A stretch of DNA of 64,000 nt, taken from Garcia nutans (lineage: Eukaryota; Streptophyta; Magnoliopsida; Malpighiales; Euphorbiaceae). The position numbers and the translations under genes were made by a program. The notes under the pieces are model-generated. The model saw only the letters and a list, made by a program, of their open reading frames with translations, did not search any database and was not told the origin of the DNA. The stretch is taken from contig CANTUV010000053.1 in assembly GCA_947685225.1 (NCBI GenBank), forward strand, positions 2,341,501-2,405,500. The letters run 5' to 3'. Below are positions 12,866 through 25,451 of the stretch, in pieces (positions within the stretch are counted from its first letter, which is position 1; every line of letters begins with the position of its first letter).

Positions 12866-13730
12866 TTAACATTGGGTATTCCACTCAAATTTAGTTTCTT
12901 TTCTAAGAAGGTTAGTTAAAGGAAATGCTATCTTTGAAAATTCTTGCACAAATCTTCTATAGTAACCAGCTAACCCAAGAAAACTCCAGGCTTCTGTTAT
13001 GTTCTTTGGTGGCTGCCAATTCAAAATAGTCTCAATTTTACTAGGATCTACATGTATACCATTAGTTGATATTACATGACCCAAAAATGCCACTTTCATC
13101 AACCAAAAAATCACATTTTTAATAATTTAGCATACAATTGATTATCCCTTAGTGTCTGTAGTGCAATTCTCAAATGCTTATCATGCTCTTTATTTTTGAA
13201 ACAAAACAATATGTCATCAATGAAAACAACTACAAATTGGTCCAAATAGGGTTTAATGACTCAATTTATCAAGTACATAAAAGCTGCTGGAGCATTAGTT
13301 AAGCCAAAAGGCATAACCAAAAATTCATAATGTCCATATAGAGTTCTAAAAGCTGTCTTTGGAATATATACTTCCTTAATTTTCATCTGATAATAACCTG
13401 ATTTAATATCAATCTTAGACAAAACACCCGCTCCCCTTAACTATTCAAACAAGTCATCAATCATAAGTAACAAGTACTTATTCTTAATAGTCACTTTATT
13501 CAACTGCTGATAATCTATATACAATCTTAAGGTACCATCCTTCTTCTTTACAAATAAAGTCGGTGCACCCCAGGATGATACACTAGGTCTAATAAAGCCC
13601 TTTATCAAGTGATTCCTAAAGTTGCACTTTTAACTCTTTCAATTTCGGAGATGCCATTCTATAAGGTGAAATAGAAACTGGTGTCGTACCCGGAACTATA
13701 TCAATAATAAATTCTACCTCCTTCTCTGGT
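12866..13730 (-). pseudogene. Element B reverse transcriptase, C-terminal and core part
   Basis: The minus strand carries FLGHVIS, SKIETILNWQPPKN and AWSFLGLAGYYRRFV (12866-13114). Further up, in other frames, are the active-site FIDD near 13220, a GHYEF/MPFGL-like block near 13300, and KKDGT near 13540. The frame runs up to 13730, where C is inserted, and resumes at 28814. Across the insertion the protein would read FSKELPRIP then PEKEVEFIIDIVPG, exactly the usual order for this lineage, which proves that C cut B. Confidence 0.88.
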
Positions 13731-13735
13731 GGTAT
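13731..13735. repeat. Target-site duplication of C (GGTAT), left copy
   Basis: GGTAT precedes the LTR start TGTAAC at 13736. The identical GGTAT follows the far LTR at 28809-28813. Confidence 0.95.
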
Positions 13736-14363
13736 TGTAACACCCTTATACCCTATATACATACAAAACATATTTCTAGCATATGTAAAATATGAATATA
13801 CGGTACAAAAATGTCACAGACGGATTTACTAAATTTTTTTTTACATTTCCAATTTAAAATTTCAAATTCTAAATATATAAAAATTAAATAGAATATAAAT
13901 ATTATTTACTTGTTATAAGAACACAAAATAAATAATATATATAAAAATCTCTGGGAAAAATTCACCAGAATTTTGTCTGTATTTTGGATATCCCAAAATT
14001 TAGCAATTACTCAACTTGCAAAATGAAAACACTCCCAATAATTTCCAATCACCCTCTCAACCATATTTCTCAGTTTCACCAATTTTCTAAAACATTTATA
14101 CATATAGATATATATAATTTAAAACACACCTACTCTCCCATTTTAAATACATTGACCCAAACATTCTTTATAATATACAATACGTAAAATTCAAAACATA
14201 ATATATTATGCATAAAACTCAAAATGTACAATAACATAAAAATATATACATGTTGCTAGTAGTGTTTTTGTTCTCGATAGCAACTCTACAAGCTCAACTA
14301 CAAGTCTAGACCTGACCTGGTCTAGAAGAACTCTCTGGCTCAACTAGTTCTACCCTGTCACCT

Positions 14364-14400
14364 GCGCGATGGAAATAATCGAGCTAAGCCTAAGCCTAGT
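14364..14400 (-). other. Two-hairpin module in left LTR of C
   Basis: This corresponds to 8145-8181. One substitution in the loop (TTCG to TTAG on the element strand) and one mismatch in hairpin II indicate decay. CAGGTGA follows on the element strand. Confidence 0.6.
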
Positions 14401-15154
14401 GGTACAAACTTTGATAATAACAATATAACTCAATGCAATACCAAATGCACAATGCATATAGATGTCACATCAATCCACTTTCTTATATTTTTCAAATAAT
14501 TCATAAGCACAACTCATAACATTATATTACTCAATTGTATCATAATTCATAATTCACAATAAAACAAAGAAAAGCATGGGCCCAAAAAGGATCTAATATG
14601 CTATTCAAATTTCAGAGTTACTGCTTTGGTCCATAATGACACCATGTGTCTAGCCCCGTAGGCAATATATATATATCCATGGATAATGCAATAGCCCCAG
14701 TCTCTTGGACCTCAACCCGGCTAGACCCTTAGGCCCCAGTATCTTGGTCCTCAACCCGGCTAGACTACTACAGTTTTTGAGGTTTACGACCCAGTCTTTT
14801 CACCCCAAAAACATCATATTTATCAGCTGGACTGGCTTACGACCCAGTCTTTTCACCATTCCAGCGTATTGTTTTATTAGTTTTTGTCATAGAATTGTAT
14901 CTTATTTATTATGATAATTACTATTTTCTTCAAGTAGTTTGGTAGTTTTAATCTGTTTATTTAGTGATTTCATCAATTTTGGTAGTTTTAATTTATTCCA
15001 GTGTTTATGTCATTTTTGTCCTAGTTTTTAGTGTGATGTTTATGTATTTTTGGTTAATGTTTCATTTGATTCTTGTTTAAAGTTTGTTTCAAGTGTTTGT
15101 TTTAGGTTAATATGCAAAATATTTCCTTGGAAGAAAGAATAGCATGAAGCAGCA

Positions 15155-15545
15155 AGACACGGCCAAGCCACTGGCCGTGTCTCACCTTAAGGGCAAAACC
15201 AAGGAATTAAGAGAGGAAGGAAAATTTGGCAGAAGCTGACACTGGCAGGTGACACGGCCAAGCCACTGGCCATGTCACATGACATGACCACAAGCTTGGC
15301 CGTGTCCCATACTTAGCCAAGGAAGAAGACCAAAGAAAGAAGAGCAAAGAACGAAGAGAATCAGTAGGTGACACACTCAGGTGACACGGCCAAGCCACTG
15401 GCTGTGTCACATGACACGGCCAGGAGCTTGGCCGTGTCACACTCAATTCCATAGAAGCAAAGATGAAGGATTACACAGAAGCTGACACATCCAGTGGCTT
15501 GGTCGTGTCACATGACACGGCCACCAGCTTAGCCGTGTTACTCCA
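15155..15545. repeat. ACACGGCC/GGCCGTGT palindrome array in S1
   Basis: Repeated units of the type GACACGGCCAAGCCACTGG and GGCCGTGTCACATGACACGG give many inverted ACACGGCC...GGCCGTGT pairs. They lie about 50-400 bp upstream of the TATA box at 15592. Confidence 0.85.
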
Positions 15546-15591
15546 TGGGACTAAGGGAAGAAAGAAAACGCGGATTTTGAGTGAGGTTTCA

Positions 15592-15599
15592 TATAAATA
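15592..15599 (+). promoter_or_regulatory. TATA box of S1
   Basis: TATAAATA, followed by GAGGATTAGGG. It is the only TATA-like element in a plausible place within this LTR. Confidence 0.5.
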
Positions 15600-18033
15600 A
15601 GAGGATTAGGGTTTTTGAAGGGGGTGACACATTTTATCAGCCGTCAAACATAAACCTTTGAGCTATCATTCATTTTCTTATGGAATTTTTATTACACTTT
15701 CATGCAAACAGTCTAGATTAAATTAGTTTTAGCCACTGCAATATTCTTCTAGCAAAGATCTGAACAAGAGATTCTTCAGAAGCTAAAGAAAGTTTGTAAT
15801 TTGGTTTTGTTCTCAAACTTTATCTCTTAAGTTTCATTGGAATTGTATTCATGAATTCTATTATGTCTAAATTAATTTCTTTGAATTTTAATGAGATGAA
15901 TTTGTTTGATAGCATTATTATGAACTAATTTGATCTAGTCTAGGCTTTGTATGGATCTACTATGATTGTATGAATTGGTTATTGCTCTTCACTGAATTAT
16001 TTCTTTAGCCTTAATTGAATGGATTAATGTTAATATATAATTGATTGGCCATCAATTATGTGTTTGAGGTATTAGATGAAGGATTGAGAAATGAAGTCTA
16101 ATGCTGGAACAATTCAATTAGGGACTTAGGTGAATTAGAAATATAAACCTAAGAAAAAGATCATTTCAATTGTAATAAGATTATTTGAAAGAGGTTTGAA
16201 TGAGAAAGCTTATTTCCTTGATTCGATTAATTAAGTTGCTCGAAATCTGATCTTTGAAATTAAATTGGTTGAGAGAAATAGCCGTTCATACATATAAGTT
16301 AGTAGAGAAGTGCAAACCCTAGACCTTTCTATTAAGTGAATCAATATATCAGCTCAGTTTACTTTCATTGTTTTAAATTCCACTCGATCTGTCTTCATTA
16401 GTTGTTAGCAATTTAAATTTATTGATAATTTTTTATTTGCAATTTGATAATCAATTAGCTTATCTATCTTCCTTGTCAGACGACCTTGAGGCATTCACCA
16501 AGATACTACAGCAGCCTCGTATACTTGCGAGTGTAGTTCTAGTAGTGTTAATTAGAGCGCAACACATATAGCCCGTAGGCAATCATAGGCATGCCGCCAA
16601 ACCCAGAACTCTGAAAATTGAATAACATACTAGACACACAATTTATTCATATTTCTCATTATCAATCTCTTTCCCATTTTTACATATTCAATCTAGGCAC
16701 ATTGCCTTATTTTCACATTATTTTTCTCACTTTTCTCATTTTTCACATCTTTCTCATTTTTCTCACTTTTCTCATTTTTATCAATATCAATTCATTTCAT
16801 TTTTACACATATTTCATTTTTGCATTCACAACACATTACCCAATTACTTTGGGTATTTTCACATAATATATATATTTCACATGTTACACAAATTAGCCAT
16901 TATCAATGGCTTTTCACAATGCATTTAACACATATATGACATTACAAATGTCATAGCACATTATTCATACACAATCAATGAACCAAGTAACTTAACACAT
17001 TTTCCAACCAAAATGTGTTAAGCCAAAATGTCATGCAAATATAAACAATATATTCAAAGTTTGTACATACCTCCACTAGCAACCCAAAGCAAGCTAAAAA
17101 CAACCTTCAATCCAATCTTTTAACTTGCCCTTCACCACTTGGATGAAGCAAATCAATCTCTCTCAATGCCTAAACCAAATGTGATAGCAAATAATCATTT
17201 AGTATCACATTTAATGGCATTTCCAACATTAAATCATAATTACACATCACTCCTATAAATTTCCAAAAATTTAACCTTTCCTTATTTCAACATTAGAATT
17301 CCATTCTACTACAATTAAATTAGTGATTTAAGTTTATTTATATTATTAAAAACATATTTTAATACATTTAAATCATTTACATTATAAAAATACACTCTTA
17401 TATACAAAATCTCAAAAATGGCATAACCTTCCCCCCATTGAAGGTTTTTCATTCCAACACAATCCATTGCTCATTCCAAGCTTATATTCATCACTTTTAA
17501 TACTAAACAACATGCTTAAACAAATAAAATCACACAATTCAACTACTTTGGAAAAATCACTTTTCCAAAACCCTAAATCTCCACTTCCATTCTCAAACTC
17601 TAACCCAACACCACCAAATCCAATATATGACTTTAAAATACTTGTTTATGAATCAAAACAACTCATTTGGAATCAAGTTGCACAATTTAAATTCATGTTT
17701 TCAAAACCACAAAAATCCATAACCCTAAATTCTCTCTCTTCACCATTCTTTAACCAAACTCCATCATCTCTTCAATCTAACCTTAGAATCATTGTTAACT
17801 ACCTAAAATAACATCATACACACCAATTCCAACAATTATAACATACTACATTAAAATCCAAACTCTCACATAATCTAAATTTCCAAGGAATTCAAAGAAA
17901 AGAGATGGAAACTTACTAATTTTGGTGGAAATCACCAAAAATCCACTTGAAACTTGTTTATTCCTTCAATTTATGGAGTATGGAAGAAGAAAAATCCTTG
18001 ATCTTCAATCATCCATGGAAGCCACATTCTTGA

Positions 18034-18075
18034 GAAGAAGAAGAAGAAGAAGAAGAAGAAGAAGAAGAAGAAGAA
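18034..18075. repeat. (GAA)14 microsatellite in LTR of C
   Basis: Fourteen uninterrupted GAA units; see the copy at 2212 for comparison with the other LTRs. Confidence 0.92.
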
Positions 18076-18469
18076 GACTTTTAAATATTATTTCCTTTTC
18101 ATCTTTTTTTTAACCACATATATATATATATATTAAAATAATTTAATATTTAATTATTTAATTATTTTTTTAATAAATTAAAAGTCCTAATTTTCCTCTT
18201 CCATTCAAAATTAATTTGTTTTTGAATTATTTTATTAATTTTGAATTTATAAGATTTAATTACCAAAATACCATTTTCTTTTAAAAAGTGTTGACTTTTA
18301 TATATGTTATATATATTTTGCATATATATCACATATATATTTCACTTTTTCATTTAAAATCCCTTCATTTTTTATTTAAAACTATTAATTTAATTTATCT
18401 TTTCAAATTATAATTTAATTTGTCCAATTTTCCAAAATTAGAAATTTTCAAAAATTTTTGGATGTTACA

Positions 18470-18482
18470 ATTCTCTCCCCCT
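18470..18482 (-). other. Element C polypurine tract
   Basis: AGGGGGAGAGAATT on the minus strand next to the LTR edge at 18469. Confidence 0.88.
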
Positions 18483-18494
18483 AAAACATATTTC

Positions 18495-19880
18495 GTCCCC
18501 GAAATTACCTGTCCTCAAGAGTGGAACAAATGGGGAAACTGACTCTGCATCACCTGCTCACTTTCCCATGTCGCCTCCTCAGTGGCATAATTCCTCCATA
18601 GGACTTTCACAAGTGGCACCCTCTTATTCCTCAATTCTTTAACCTCTCGTGCCAAAATCGCCACTGGTTCTTCCTCGTAAATCAGATATGGACTCACCTC
18701 AATGGACTCCACTGACAAGATATGAGATGGGTCAGACCTATATCTCCGAAGCATCGAGACATGGAAAACATTATATATTCGATCCAACTCAGGCGGTAAA
18801 GCTAGACTATAAGCCACTGGACCAACTCTCTCCAACACCTCATATGGTCCTATGAAACGAAGACTCAACTTCCCTTTGCGGCCAAATCTCAAAATCTTCT
18901 TCCATGGAGACACCTTCAGAAATACTTTATCTCCCACACTAAACTCTATGTCTCTTCTCTTTAAATCTGAATAAAATTTCTGTCGGTCTGAAGCTACTTT
19001 CAAACGACCCTGAATCACCTTCACCTTCTCCTCTGTTTCTTTAATCAAATCGGGACCAACCAGTTTACCTTCTCCAACTTCATCCCAACACAAAGGTGTC
19101 CTACATCTCCTGCCATATAAAGCCTCATAAGGAGTCATCCCAATACTCGATTGATAACTATTGTTATAAGCAAATTCAATTAATGGCAAAAATCTGTCCC
19201 AATTCCCGGTAAAATCAATGATTCAGCTCTTCAACATATCCTCCAAAATCTGTATCACTCTCTCTGACTGTCCATCTATCTGAGGATGAAAAGTAGTACT
19301 AAAATGCTATCAAGAACCTAGAGTATTATGCAAACTCTTCCAAAACCTCGAAGTAAACTGCGGATCTCGATTCGACACCAAAGAAACTGGGACTCCATGC
19401 AATCTGACTATCTCATTGATATACAGCTCAGCCAATCTCTCAAGAGAATAATTCATCCGAACTGGAAGAAAATGAGTTGTCTTCGTCATCCGATCAACTA
19501 TCACCCAGATTGCATCATGCTTCTTCTGAGTTAAAGGCAGTCCAGTCACAAAATCCATTGTCACTCGCTCCCATTTCCACTCTGGCACTGATAAAGGTTG
19601 GAGTAATCCTGAAGGAACTTGGTGTTCAGCCTTCACTTTCTGGCAAGTGAGACATCATGATACAAACTCTGCTATGTCCCTCTTCATACCTGACCACCAA
19701 TAATGTCACTTCAAAAAGTGACATAGCAAAAAGTGACTGATGTGCTTCCTCTAATATCATTCTTTTCAATTCTGCATCATTAGGAATAAACAATCTGTCT
19801 CTGTACCATAAACTGCCATCATCCCTCACATAAAAGTCTCGACTTTTCCCTTTCTAACAAACCAACACAATTTTCTAAAT
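18495..19880 (-). pseudogene. Element C integrase with chromodomain
   Basis: The longest open part (19189-18515) runs from LIEFAYNNSYQSS through YEALYGRRCRTPLCWD, GKLSLRFIGPYEVLERVGP and VFHVSMLRRY to a complete chromodomain tail (REVKELRNKRVP, VKVLWRNYATEEATWESE) ending near 18515. The catalytic core start is at 19636-19310 (PEWKWERVTMDFV). There the second catalytic Asp motif reads VSNRDPQFTS instead of VSDRDPRFTS, an Asp-to-Asn change expected to kill activity. A 19626-19829 piece holds the zinc-binding part, disturbed by a local duplication (AAAAAGTGACATAGCAAAAAG near 19713). The chromodomain is intact. Confidence 0.91.
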
Positions 19881-19940
19881 TCTCTCATCTGCTAATTGAG
19901 CCTCCTTAATATGATCTAACAAGACTGGCCTCAACTGCAA

Positions 19941-21458
19941 CTAAGCCATCAAAGCACCATCATCAGAAGACTCAAATCTAGCATGCAATGCTCTCAACTC
20001 AACAAGCAACGAGAGCGAATAAGCAGTCAAACCTGCCAAAGATTTCTGACTCAAGGCATCAACAACAACATTTGCCTTACCAGGATGAAAATCAATCAAA
20101 TAGTCATAGTCTTTAATCAACTCTAACCACCGCCTCTGCCGAAGATTCAGCTCTCTCTGAACACCCAGGTATTTCAAACTCTTGTGATATGTATAAATGA
20201 AACACTTTTCCCCATACAAATAATGCCGCCAAATCTTCAACGCAAAGACTATTGCTGCTAATTCCAAATAATGCGTTGGATAATTCAGCTCATGCAGTTT
20301 CAACTGTCGAGAGGCATAAGCAATGACTCTACCCTCCTGCATCAAAACACAACCTAAACCATTGTGTGAAGCATCACTATATATCACATATGGTTTACCT
20401 TCCACAAGCAAGGTAAGGACAGGAGCTTGAGTCAATATCTCCCTCAACTGCTCAAAACTCGCCTGACACCGATCTGTCCACACAAATTTAACTCCTTTCC
20501 GAAATAATCTGGTGAGTGGTGTAGCTATTATAGAAAAACCCTTCACAAACCGACGATAATAGCTTGCCAATCCCAGAAAACTTCTAACCTCTGTCACAGT
20601 CTTTTGTGGACTCCAATTCAAGATAGCCTCAATTTTACTTGGATCAACTCTAATACCCTCTGTTGAAACCACATGACCAAGAAAAGCTACCTGATCGAGC
20701 CAGAACTCACACTTAGATAGTTTAGCATACAACTGCTTCTCTCTCAGAGTCTGCAATATGATCCGCAAATGTTTATTATGATCCTCCTCATTACGCAAAT
20801 ACATCAAAATGTCATCAATGAAGACCACCACAAAGTGATCTAAATATGGTCTGAATACCCTGTTCATCAAATCCATAAAAGCTGCTGGTGCATTCGTCAA
20901 TCCAAAGGGCATCACCAAAAACTCATAATGCCCATGCCTCATACGAAAAGCTGTCTTGGGTACATCCACATCTCTGACTCTCAACTGATGGTACCCTGAT
21001 CTCAGATCAATCTTAGAGAATACTGCTGCTTCCTTCAACTGATCAAAGAGATCATCTATCCGAGGCAAAGGATACTTGTTCTTGATGGTCACCTTATTCA
21101 ACTGCCTATAATTAATACACAATCTCATGGTGCCATCCTTCTTCTTCACAAACAACACAGGCGCTCCCCACGGGGACACACTAGGGCGAATAATCCCTTT
21201 ATCCAATAACTCCTGCAAGTGCACCTTCAACTCTCTCAACTTAACAGGTGCCATCCGATAAGGGGTAATAGAGATAGGAGTGGTACCAGGCAACAAATCG
21301 ATACCAAACTCCACTTCTCTCTCAGGAGGTACCCCTGACAACTCATCAGGAAAAACATTTTGAAACTCGACAACTGTAGGTATACTTTCAAGCAGAGATC
21401 CCACTACTCTAGTATCTACAACATGAGCAAGATAAGCCTCACATCCCTTCCGAATCAT
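19941..21458 (-). CDS. Element C reverse transcriptase-RNase H, 505-residue open frame
   Basis: The best-preserved coding segment in the window. Minus strand from 21458: PPEREVEFGIDLLPGTTPIS, WGAPVLFVKKKDGTMRLC, YPLPRIDDLFDQL, SKIDLRSGYHQLRVRD, GHYEFLVMPFGLTNAPAAF, the active-site FIDDILMYL, CEFWLDQVAFLGHVVS and FLGLASYYRRFV. RNase H follows with YSDASHNGLG, ELAAIVFALKIWRHYL, IYTYHKSLKYL and NVVVDALSQKS. In RNase H the usual YTDHKS is YTYHKS, so a catalytic Asp is missing. It is part of the pol polyprotein, so the upstream Met is not a natural start. RT residues look intact; the element as a whole is not functional. Confidence 0.93.
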   Translation of the reverse strand: MIRKGCEAYLAHVVDTRVVGSLLESIPTVVEFQNVFPDELSGVPPEREVEFGIDLLPGTTPISITPYRMAPVKLRELKVHLQELLDKGIIRPSVSPWGAPVLFVKKKDGTMRLCINYRQLNKVTIKNKYPLPRIDDLFDQLKEAAVFSKIDLRSGYHQLRVRDVDVPKTAFRMRHGHYEFLVMPFGLTNAPAAFMDLMNRVFRPYLDHFVVVFIDDILMYLRNEEDHNKHLRIILQTLREKQLYAKLSKCEFWLDQVAFLGHVVSTEGIRVDPSKIEAILNWSPQKTVTEVRSFLGLASYYRRFVKGFSIIATPLTRLFRKGVKFVWTDRCQASFEQLREILTQAPVLTLLVEGKPYVIYSDASHNGLGCVLMQEGRVIAYASRQLKLHELNYPTHYLELAAIVFALKIWRHYLYGEKCFIYTYHKSLKYLGVQRELNLRQRRWLELIKDYDYLIDFHPGKANVVVDALSQKSLAGLTAYSLSLLVELRALHARFESSDDGALMA

Positions 21459-21563
21459 TCTCCCAGCTGAAACAGTTCAAACAAACATAGATGAAAGATA
21501 CATCTGCTCACTAGATACTATAACATCCCTACCATTCCGTGTTCTCAAAGTAACACATTTCTT

Positions 21564-22229
21564 CTAACAGTCTACTATAGCCCCATGCTTGGATAACCAA
21601 TCCATGCCCAAAATCAGATCATATTCCCTGAAAGGCATCTCAATCAGGTCACCGAGAAACTCCTCATCTTGAACAACAACTGGACTATCACGGTGCACCC
21701 TGCTCACCACAACACTATGCCCTAAAGGATTTGTCACCAAGACATCAAATCCTAGGGACTCAGAATGCAATTTAGACATAGGTAAGATGGATGCACTTAT
21801 GTATGAATGCGTAGATCCATGATCTAATAGAGCAAGGACTGAAATACGAAATAAAGAAAATGTACCCGCAATGACGGCTGAAGCATCCGGCTGCCTCTGC
21901 ATCACATAAACCCACTGAGATGGCCCAGCCTCATCTGGCCTACTGCCTCCGGATGTAGAGCCTCCTCTCTGACTAAACCCAAGGTGACCACCTCTACTAA
22001 AACCTCTGCCACCACGACCCCCTCTGACACTGGGTCGAGAAGATGTTGTATCTGCCTGCCTAACCTCTGGTGGCTCGGGACAATCTCTGATAAAATGGTC
22101 TAATGACCCACATCTAAAACACACTCCGGAAGCACCTCTCCACCAGCTGACACCTCCGTGTACTCTACCACAATGAATGCAAGTAGGTGGATTAAGTCTC
22201 TGAGCCACTGGAGTAGGAGCACTAGCCAC
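21564..22229 (-). pseudogene. Element C zinc knuckle and aspartic protease segment
   Basis: A 221-residue open stretch holding the end of gag and the protease. The nucleocapsid-type knuckle CFRCGSLDHFIRDCP (CX2CX4HX4C form) lies near 22110, followed by a Gly/Arg/Ser-rich linker. The protease motif LALLDHGSTHSYIS lies near 21825, with the conserved GMDWL block near 21605. Element C keeps the DxGS motif that A has lost. It ends in a stop before the RT frame. Confidence 0.9.
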
Positions 22230-22459
22230 TGAAATTGCAGGTCTCTGTCTCTGTCTCTGCTATTCTACTGACCTGCCAAACTGCCCCTGACTCCTACTAA
22301 ACCTCTGAAAATGTCCCCTCGGCCTCTCTTCACTGCTGAAGACCCTACCTCACTCTGGGGTCTCCTAACTCTGGTCTCCTCAACCCTAGCAGCTGCTGCA
22401 AGATTCTGTGCCCTCTCAACACTCTTCGCAGCTGCAACTAACTGGGAGAAATCATGATA

Positions 22460-23142
22460 TCAAGAGCCTGCAATGATGCACATGATAGAGGGTCTCAATC
22501 CCTCCTCAAATCTCCTGCACCTGTCGAATTCATCAGAAATAATCCCACCAGCATAATGACTCAACCGGATAAACTCGATCTCATACTCAGTCACGGTCTT
22601 AGTATCCTGTCTCAGACACAGGAACTCCATCTTCTTTGCATCTTTATACTCTCTTGGAGTATACTTCTGCTCAAATTCCCGCAAGAAATCATCATAGGTC
22701 AGGACTAGTGGATCATCCAGAGCATGTGGAACTGTCTTCCACCAATCATATGCATCTCTCTGCAGAAGAGATCTGACATAATCAAACTTTTCTTCTGGAC
22801 TAGCCTGTAACTGAATAAATATCCTCTGAACCTGGTCTAACCACTGCTTTGCTACAGCAAGGTCTGTAGTACCAACAAAGTCCTCAGCCCCATACTTTCT
22901 CAATTTATCATACTGCCTCACCGGCAACTGCGGCTGCGGCTATGGCGACTGTGGAACTGGAGCTTGCCTCAATAACTCTACCATATGCCATACCCAGCCA
23001 GGCGGAACCTCATCAGCTGCTGGTCTTAAGGCACAGAAACAGATGCCTCACCAGCAGATACAACTCTAGCTCCATCTCTACCCTCATCTGGAGCCACACT
23101 CTCTGCACTACCCTCAGCAGCCTGTTGCGGTCGAGACGCCAT
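22460..23142 (-). pseudogene. Element C gag (capsid)
   Basis: The ATG at 23142 starts MASRPQQAAEGSAE. The acidic leader is followed by a stop or shift near 23020, and then the capsid domain from 22927 (MPVRQYDKLRKYGAEDF, WLDQVQRIFIQLQASPEEKF, DAYDWWKTVPHALDD, FEQKYTPREYKDA, RRFEEGLRPSI) down to 22460. Beyond this a frame change leads through a degraded linker (22230-22450) to the zinc knuckle. It is the same family as A gag. Confidence 0.9.
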
Positions 23143-23288
23143 AACTACCAATATCTGCAAACAAAACAGATAATACTATATCAAAGATCAAAAACTGCCA
23201 GTGCCAATGCATGTATTACAATTAAAAACTATTTTTCAAACCCCCCATTTTCTCTCTCTATCATCCCACCTAGGTCGAGAACCTCAAA

Positions 23289-23305
23289 CCTAGGCTCTGA
23301 TACAA
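23289..23305 (-). other. Element C primer-binding site, mutated
   Basis: Minus strand TTGTATCAGAGCCTAGG, one base off the iMet-tRNA site (TGGTATC). It lies 7 bp from the LTR edge. Confidence 0.85.
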
Positions 23306-23941
23306 AAACAAATGTAACACCCTTATACCCTTTATACGTACAAAACATATTTCTAGCATATGTAAAATACGCATATACGGTACAAAAATGTCACAGACGG
23401 ATTTACTAAATTTTTTTTTACATTTCAAATTTAAAATTTAAAATTATAAATATATAAAAATTAAATAGAATATAAATATTATTTACTTGTTATAAGAACC
23501 CAAAATAAATAATATATATATAAATCTCTGGAAAAAAATTTGCCAGAGTTTTGTTTGTATTTTGGATATCCCAAAATTTAGCAATTACTCAACCTGCAAA
23601 AAGAAAACACTCCCAATAATTTCTAATCACCCTCTCAACCATACTTCTTAGTTTCACCAATTTTCTAAAACATTTATACATATAGATATATATAATTTGA
23701 AACACACTTACTCTCACATTTTAAATACATTGACCCAAACATTCTCTATAATATACAATACGTAAAATTCAAAACATAATATATTATGCATAAAACTTAA
23801 AATGTACAATAACATAAAAATATATACATGTTGCTGGCAGTGTTTCTGATCTCGATAGCAACTCTACAAGCTCAACTATAAGTCTAGACCTGACCTGGTC
23901 TAGAAGAACTCTCTGGCTCAACTGGTTCTACCCTGTCACCT

Positions 23942-23978
23942 GTGCAATGGAAACAATCGCACTAAGCCGAAGCCCAGT
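23942..23978 (-). other. Two-hairpin module in right LTR of C
   Basis: Hairpin II on the element strand is GTGCGAT...ATTGCAC, which keeps all seven pairs by one G.U wobble. Hairpin I has TTCG in the loop and one further change in the stem. ACAGGTGACAG follows. Confidence 0.62.
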
Positions 23979-25451
23979 GGTACAAACTTTGATAATAACA
24001 ATATAACTCAATGCAATACCAAATGCACAATGCATATAGATGTCACATCAATCCACTTTCTTATATTTTTCAAATAATTCATAAGCACAACTCATAACAT
24101 TATATTACTCAATTGTATCATAATTTATAATTCACAGTAAAACAAAGACAAGCATGGGCCCAAAAAGGATCTAATATGCTATTCAAATTTAAGAGTTACT
24201 GCTTTGGTCCATAATGACAATGTGTCTAGCCCCGTAGGCAATATATATATATATATATCCATGGATAATGTAATAGCCCCAGTCTCTTGGACCTCAACCC
24301 GGCTAGACCCTTAGGCCCCAGTATCTTGGTCCTCAACCCGACTAGACTGCTACAGTATTTCTGGCTTACGACCTAGTCTTTTCACCCCAAAACATCATAT
24401 TTATCAGCTGCCTGGCTTACGACCCAATCTTTTCACCATTCCAGCGTATAGCCCGTAGGCAATCATAGGCATGCCGCCAAACCCAGAACTCTGAAAATTG
24501 AATAACATACTAGGCACATAATTTATTCATATTTCTCATTATTAATCTCTTTCTCATTTTTACATATTCAATCTAGACACATTGCCTTATTTTCACATTT
24601 TTTTTCTCACTTTTCTCATTTTTCACATCTTTCTCAGTTTTCTTAGTTTTCTCATTTTTATCAATATCAATTCATTTAATTCTTACACATATCTCATTTT
24701 TGCATTCACAGCACATTACCCAATTACTTTAGGTATTTTCACATAATATGTATATTTCACATGTTACACAAATTAGCCATTATCAATGGCTTTTCACAAT
24801 GCATTTAACACATATATGACATTACAAATGTCATAGCACATTATTCATACATAATCAATGAACCAAGTAACTTAACACATTTTCCAACCAAAATGTGTTA
24901 AGCCCAAATGTCATGCAAATATAAACAATATATTCAAAGTTTGTACATACCTCTACTAGCAACCCAAAGCAAGCTAAAAACAACCTTCAATCCAATCTTT
25001 TAACTTGCCCTTCACCACTTGCATGAAGCAAATCAATATCCCTCAATGCCTAAACCAAATGTGTAACACCCCCATATCCAATGCACACATACTACAATCA
25101 CAACAATGTAGTATAAGTGCACCAAACATAGGGATGCTACGGTTCTCTTAACATTCAAAACACTTTAAAACTTGATACAATACCCTTATCATTATACATT
25201 ATAGAAAAGTAGATCATTTACTTATAAAACAAAACATATTAGTTATATATATATACATTTAAATATTACACAGCGGAAGTTATAAAATATGTACATATTT
25301 ACATATTAAACATTTCTTTACAAAATATAAAGAAGTATACATGATTGGCAAGTTTGCTCTGATCTTTAAGCTCCCAAAATGGATTCTTCAAGGTCTACTC
25401 TCACTTGGTCTTGATGAACTCTCGGGTTCAACTCTATCAACTCTATTACCT

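Larger units (their letters stand above)
14870..16564 (+). mobile_element. S1: solo LTR, Athila/Tat-like, inserted in LTR of C
   Basis: The insert begins TGTTTTATTAG and ends GAGCGCAACA. It sits between CGTAT (14865-14869) and CATAT (16565-16569), a 5-bp duplication with one CpG-type change. The intact site CGTATAGCCCG is seen in the other C LTR near 24445. The end (CTTGCGAGTG, then GCGCAACA) resembles Athila-type LTR ends. A TATA box (TATAAATA, 15592-15599) is followed by a plausible leader. No internal domain or partner LTR is present, so it is a recombined solo LTR. It contains a large ACACGGCC palindrome array. Confidence 0.85.
13736..18469 (-). mobile_element. Element C, 3' LTR, split by solo LTR S1
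   Basis: TGTAACACCC at 13736 to GATGTTACA at 18469. Removing S1 and one TSD copy leaves about 3.03 kb, close to the 3.01 kb of the partner after S2 is removed. It is the same family as the LTRs of A. The two C LTRs share variants absent from A, such as a roughly 40 bp segment around 14510 and 24090, which shows they are a pair. Confidence 0.93.

Noticed and set aside
15207..15452. Trp/Pro-rich minus-strand ORF (similar at 26398-26709 and 30460-30804)
   Set aside because: A reading of the ACACGGCC palindrome array; codon pattern is only the repeat period.
17922..18113. Plus-strand ORF with a run of 15 arginines
   Set aside because: It is a reading of the (GAA)14 microsatellite inside the LTR of C; other LTR copies do not keep it.
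22942..23409. 155-residue plus-strand ORF
   Set aside because: Antisense shadow of the gag start, leader and LTR edge of C.
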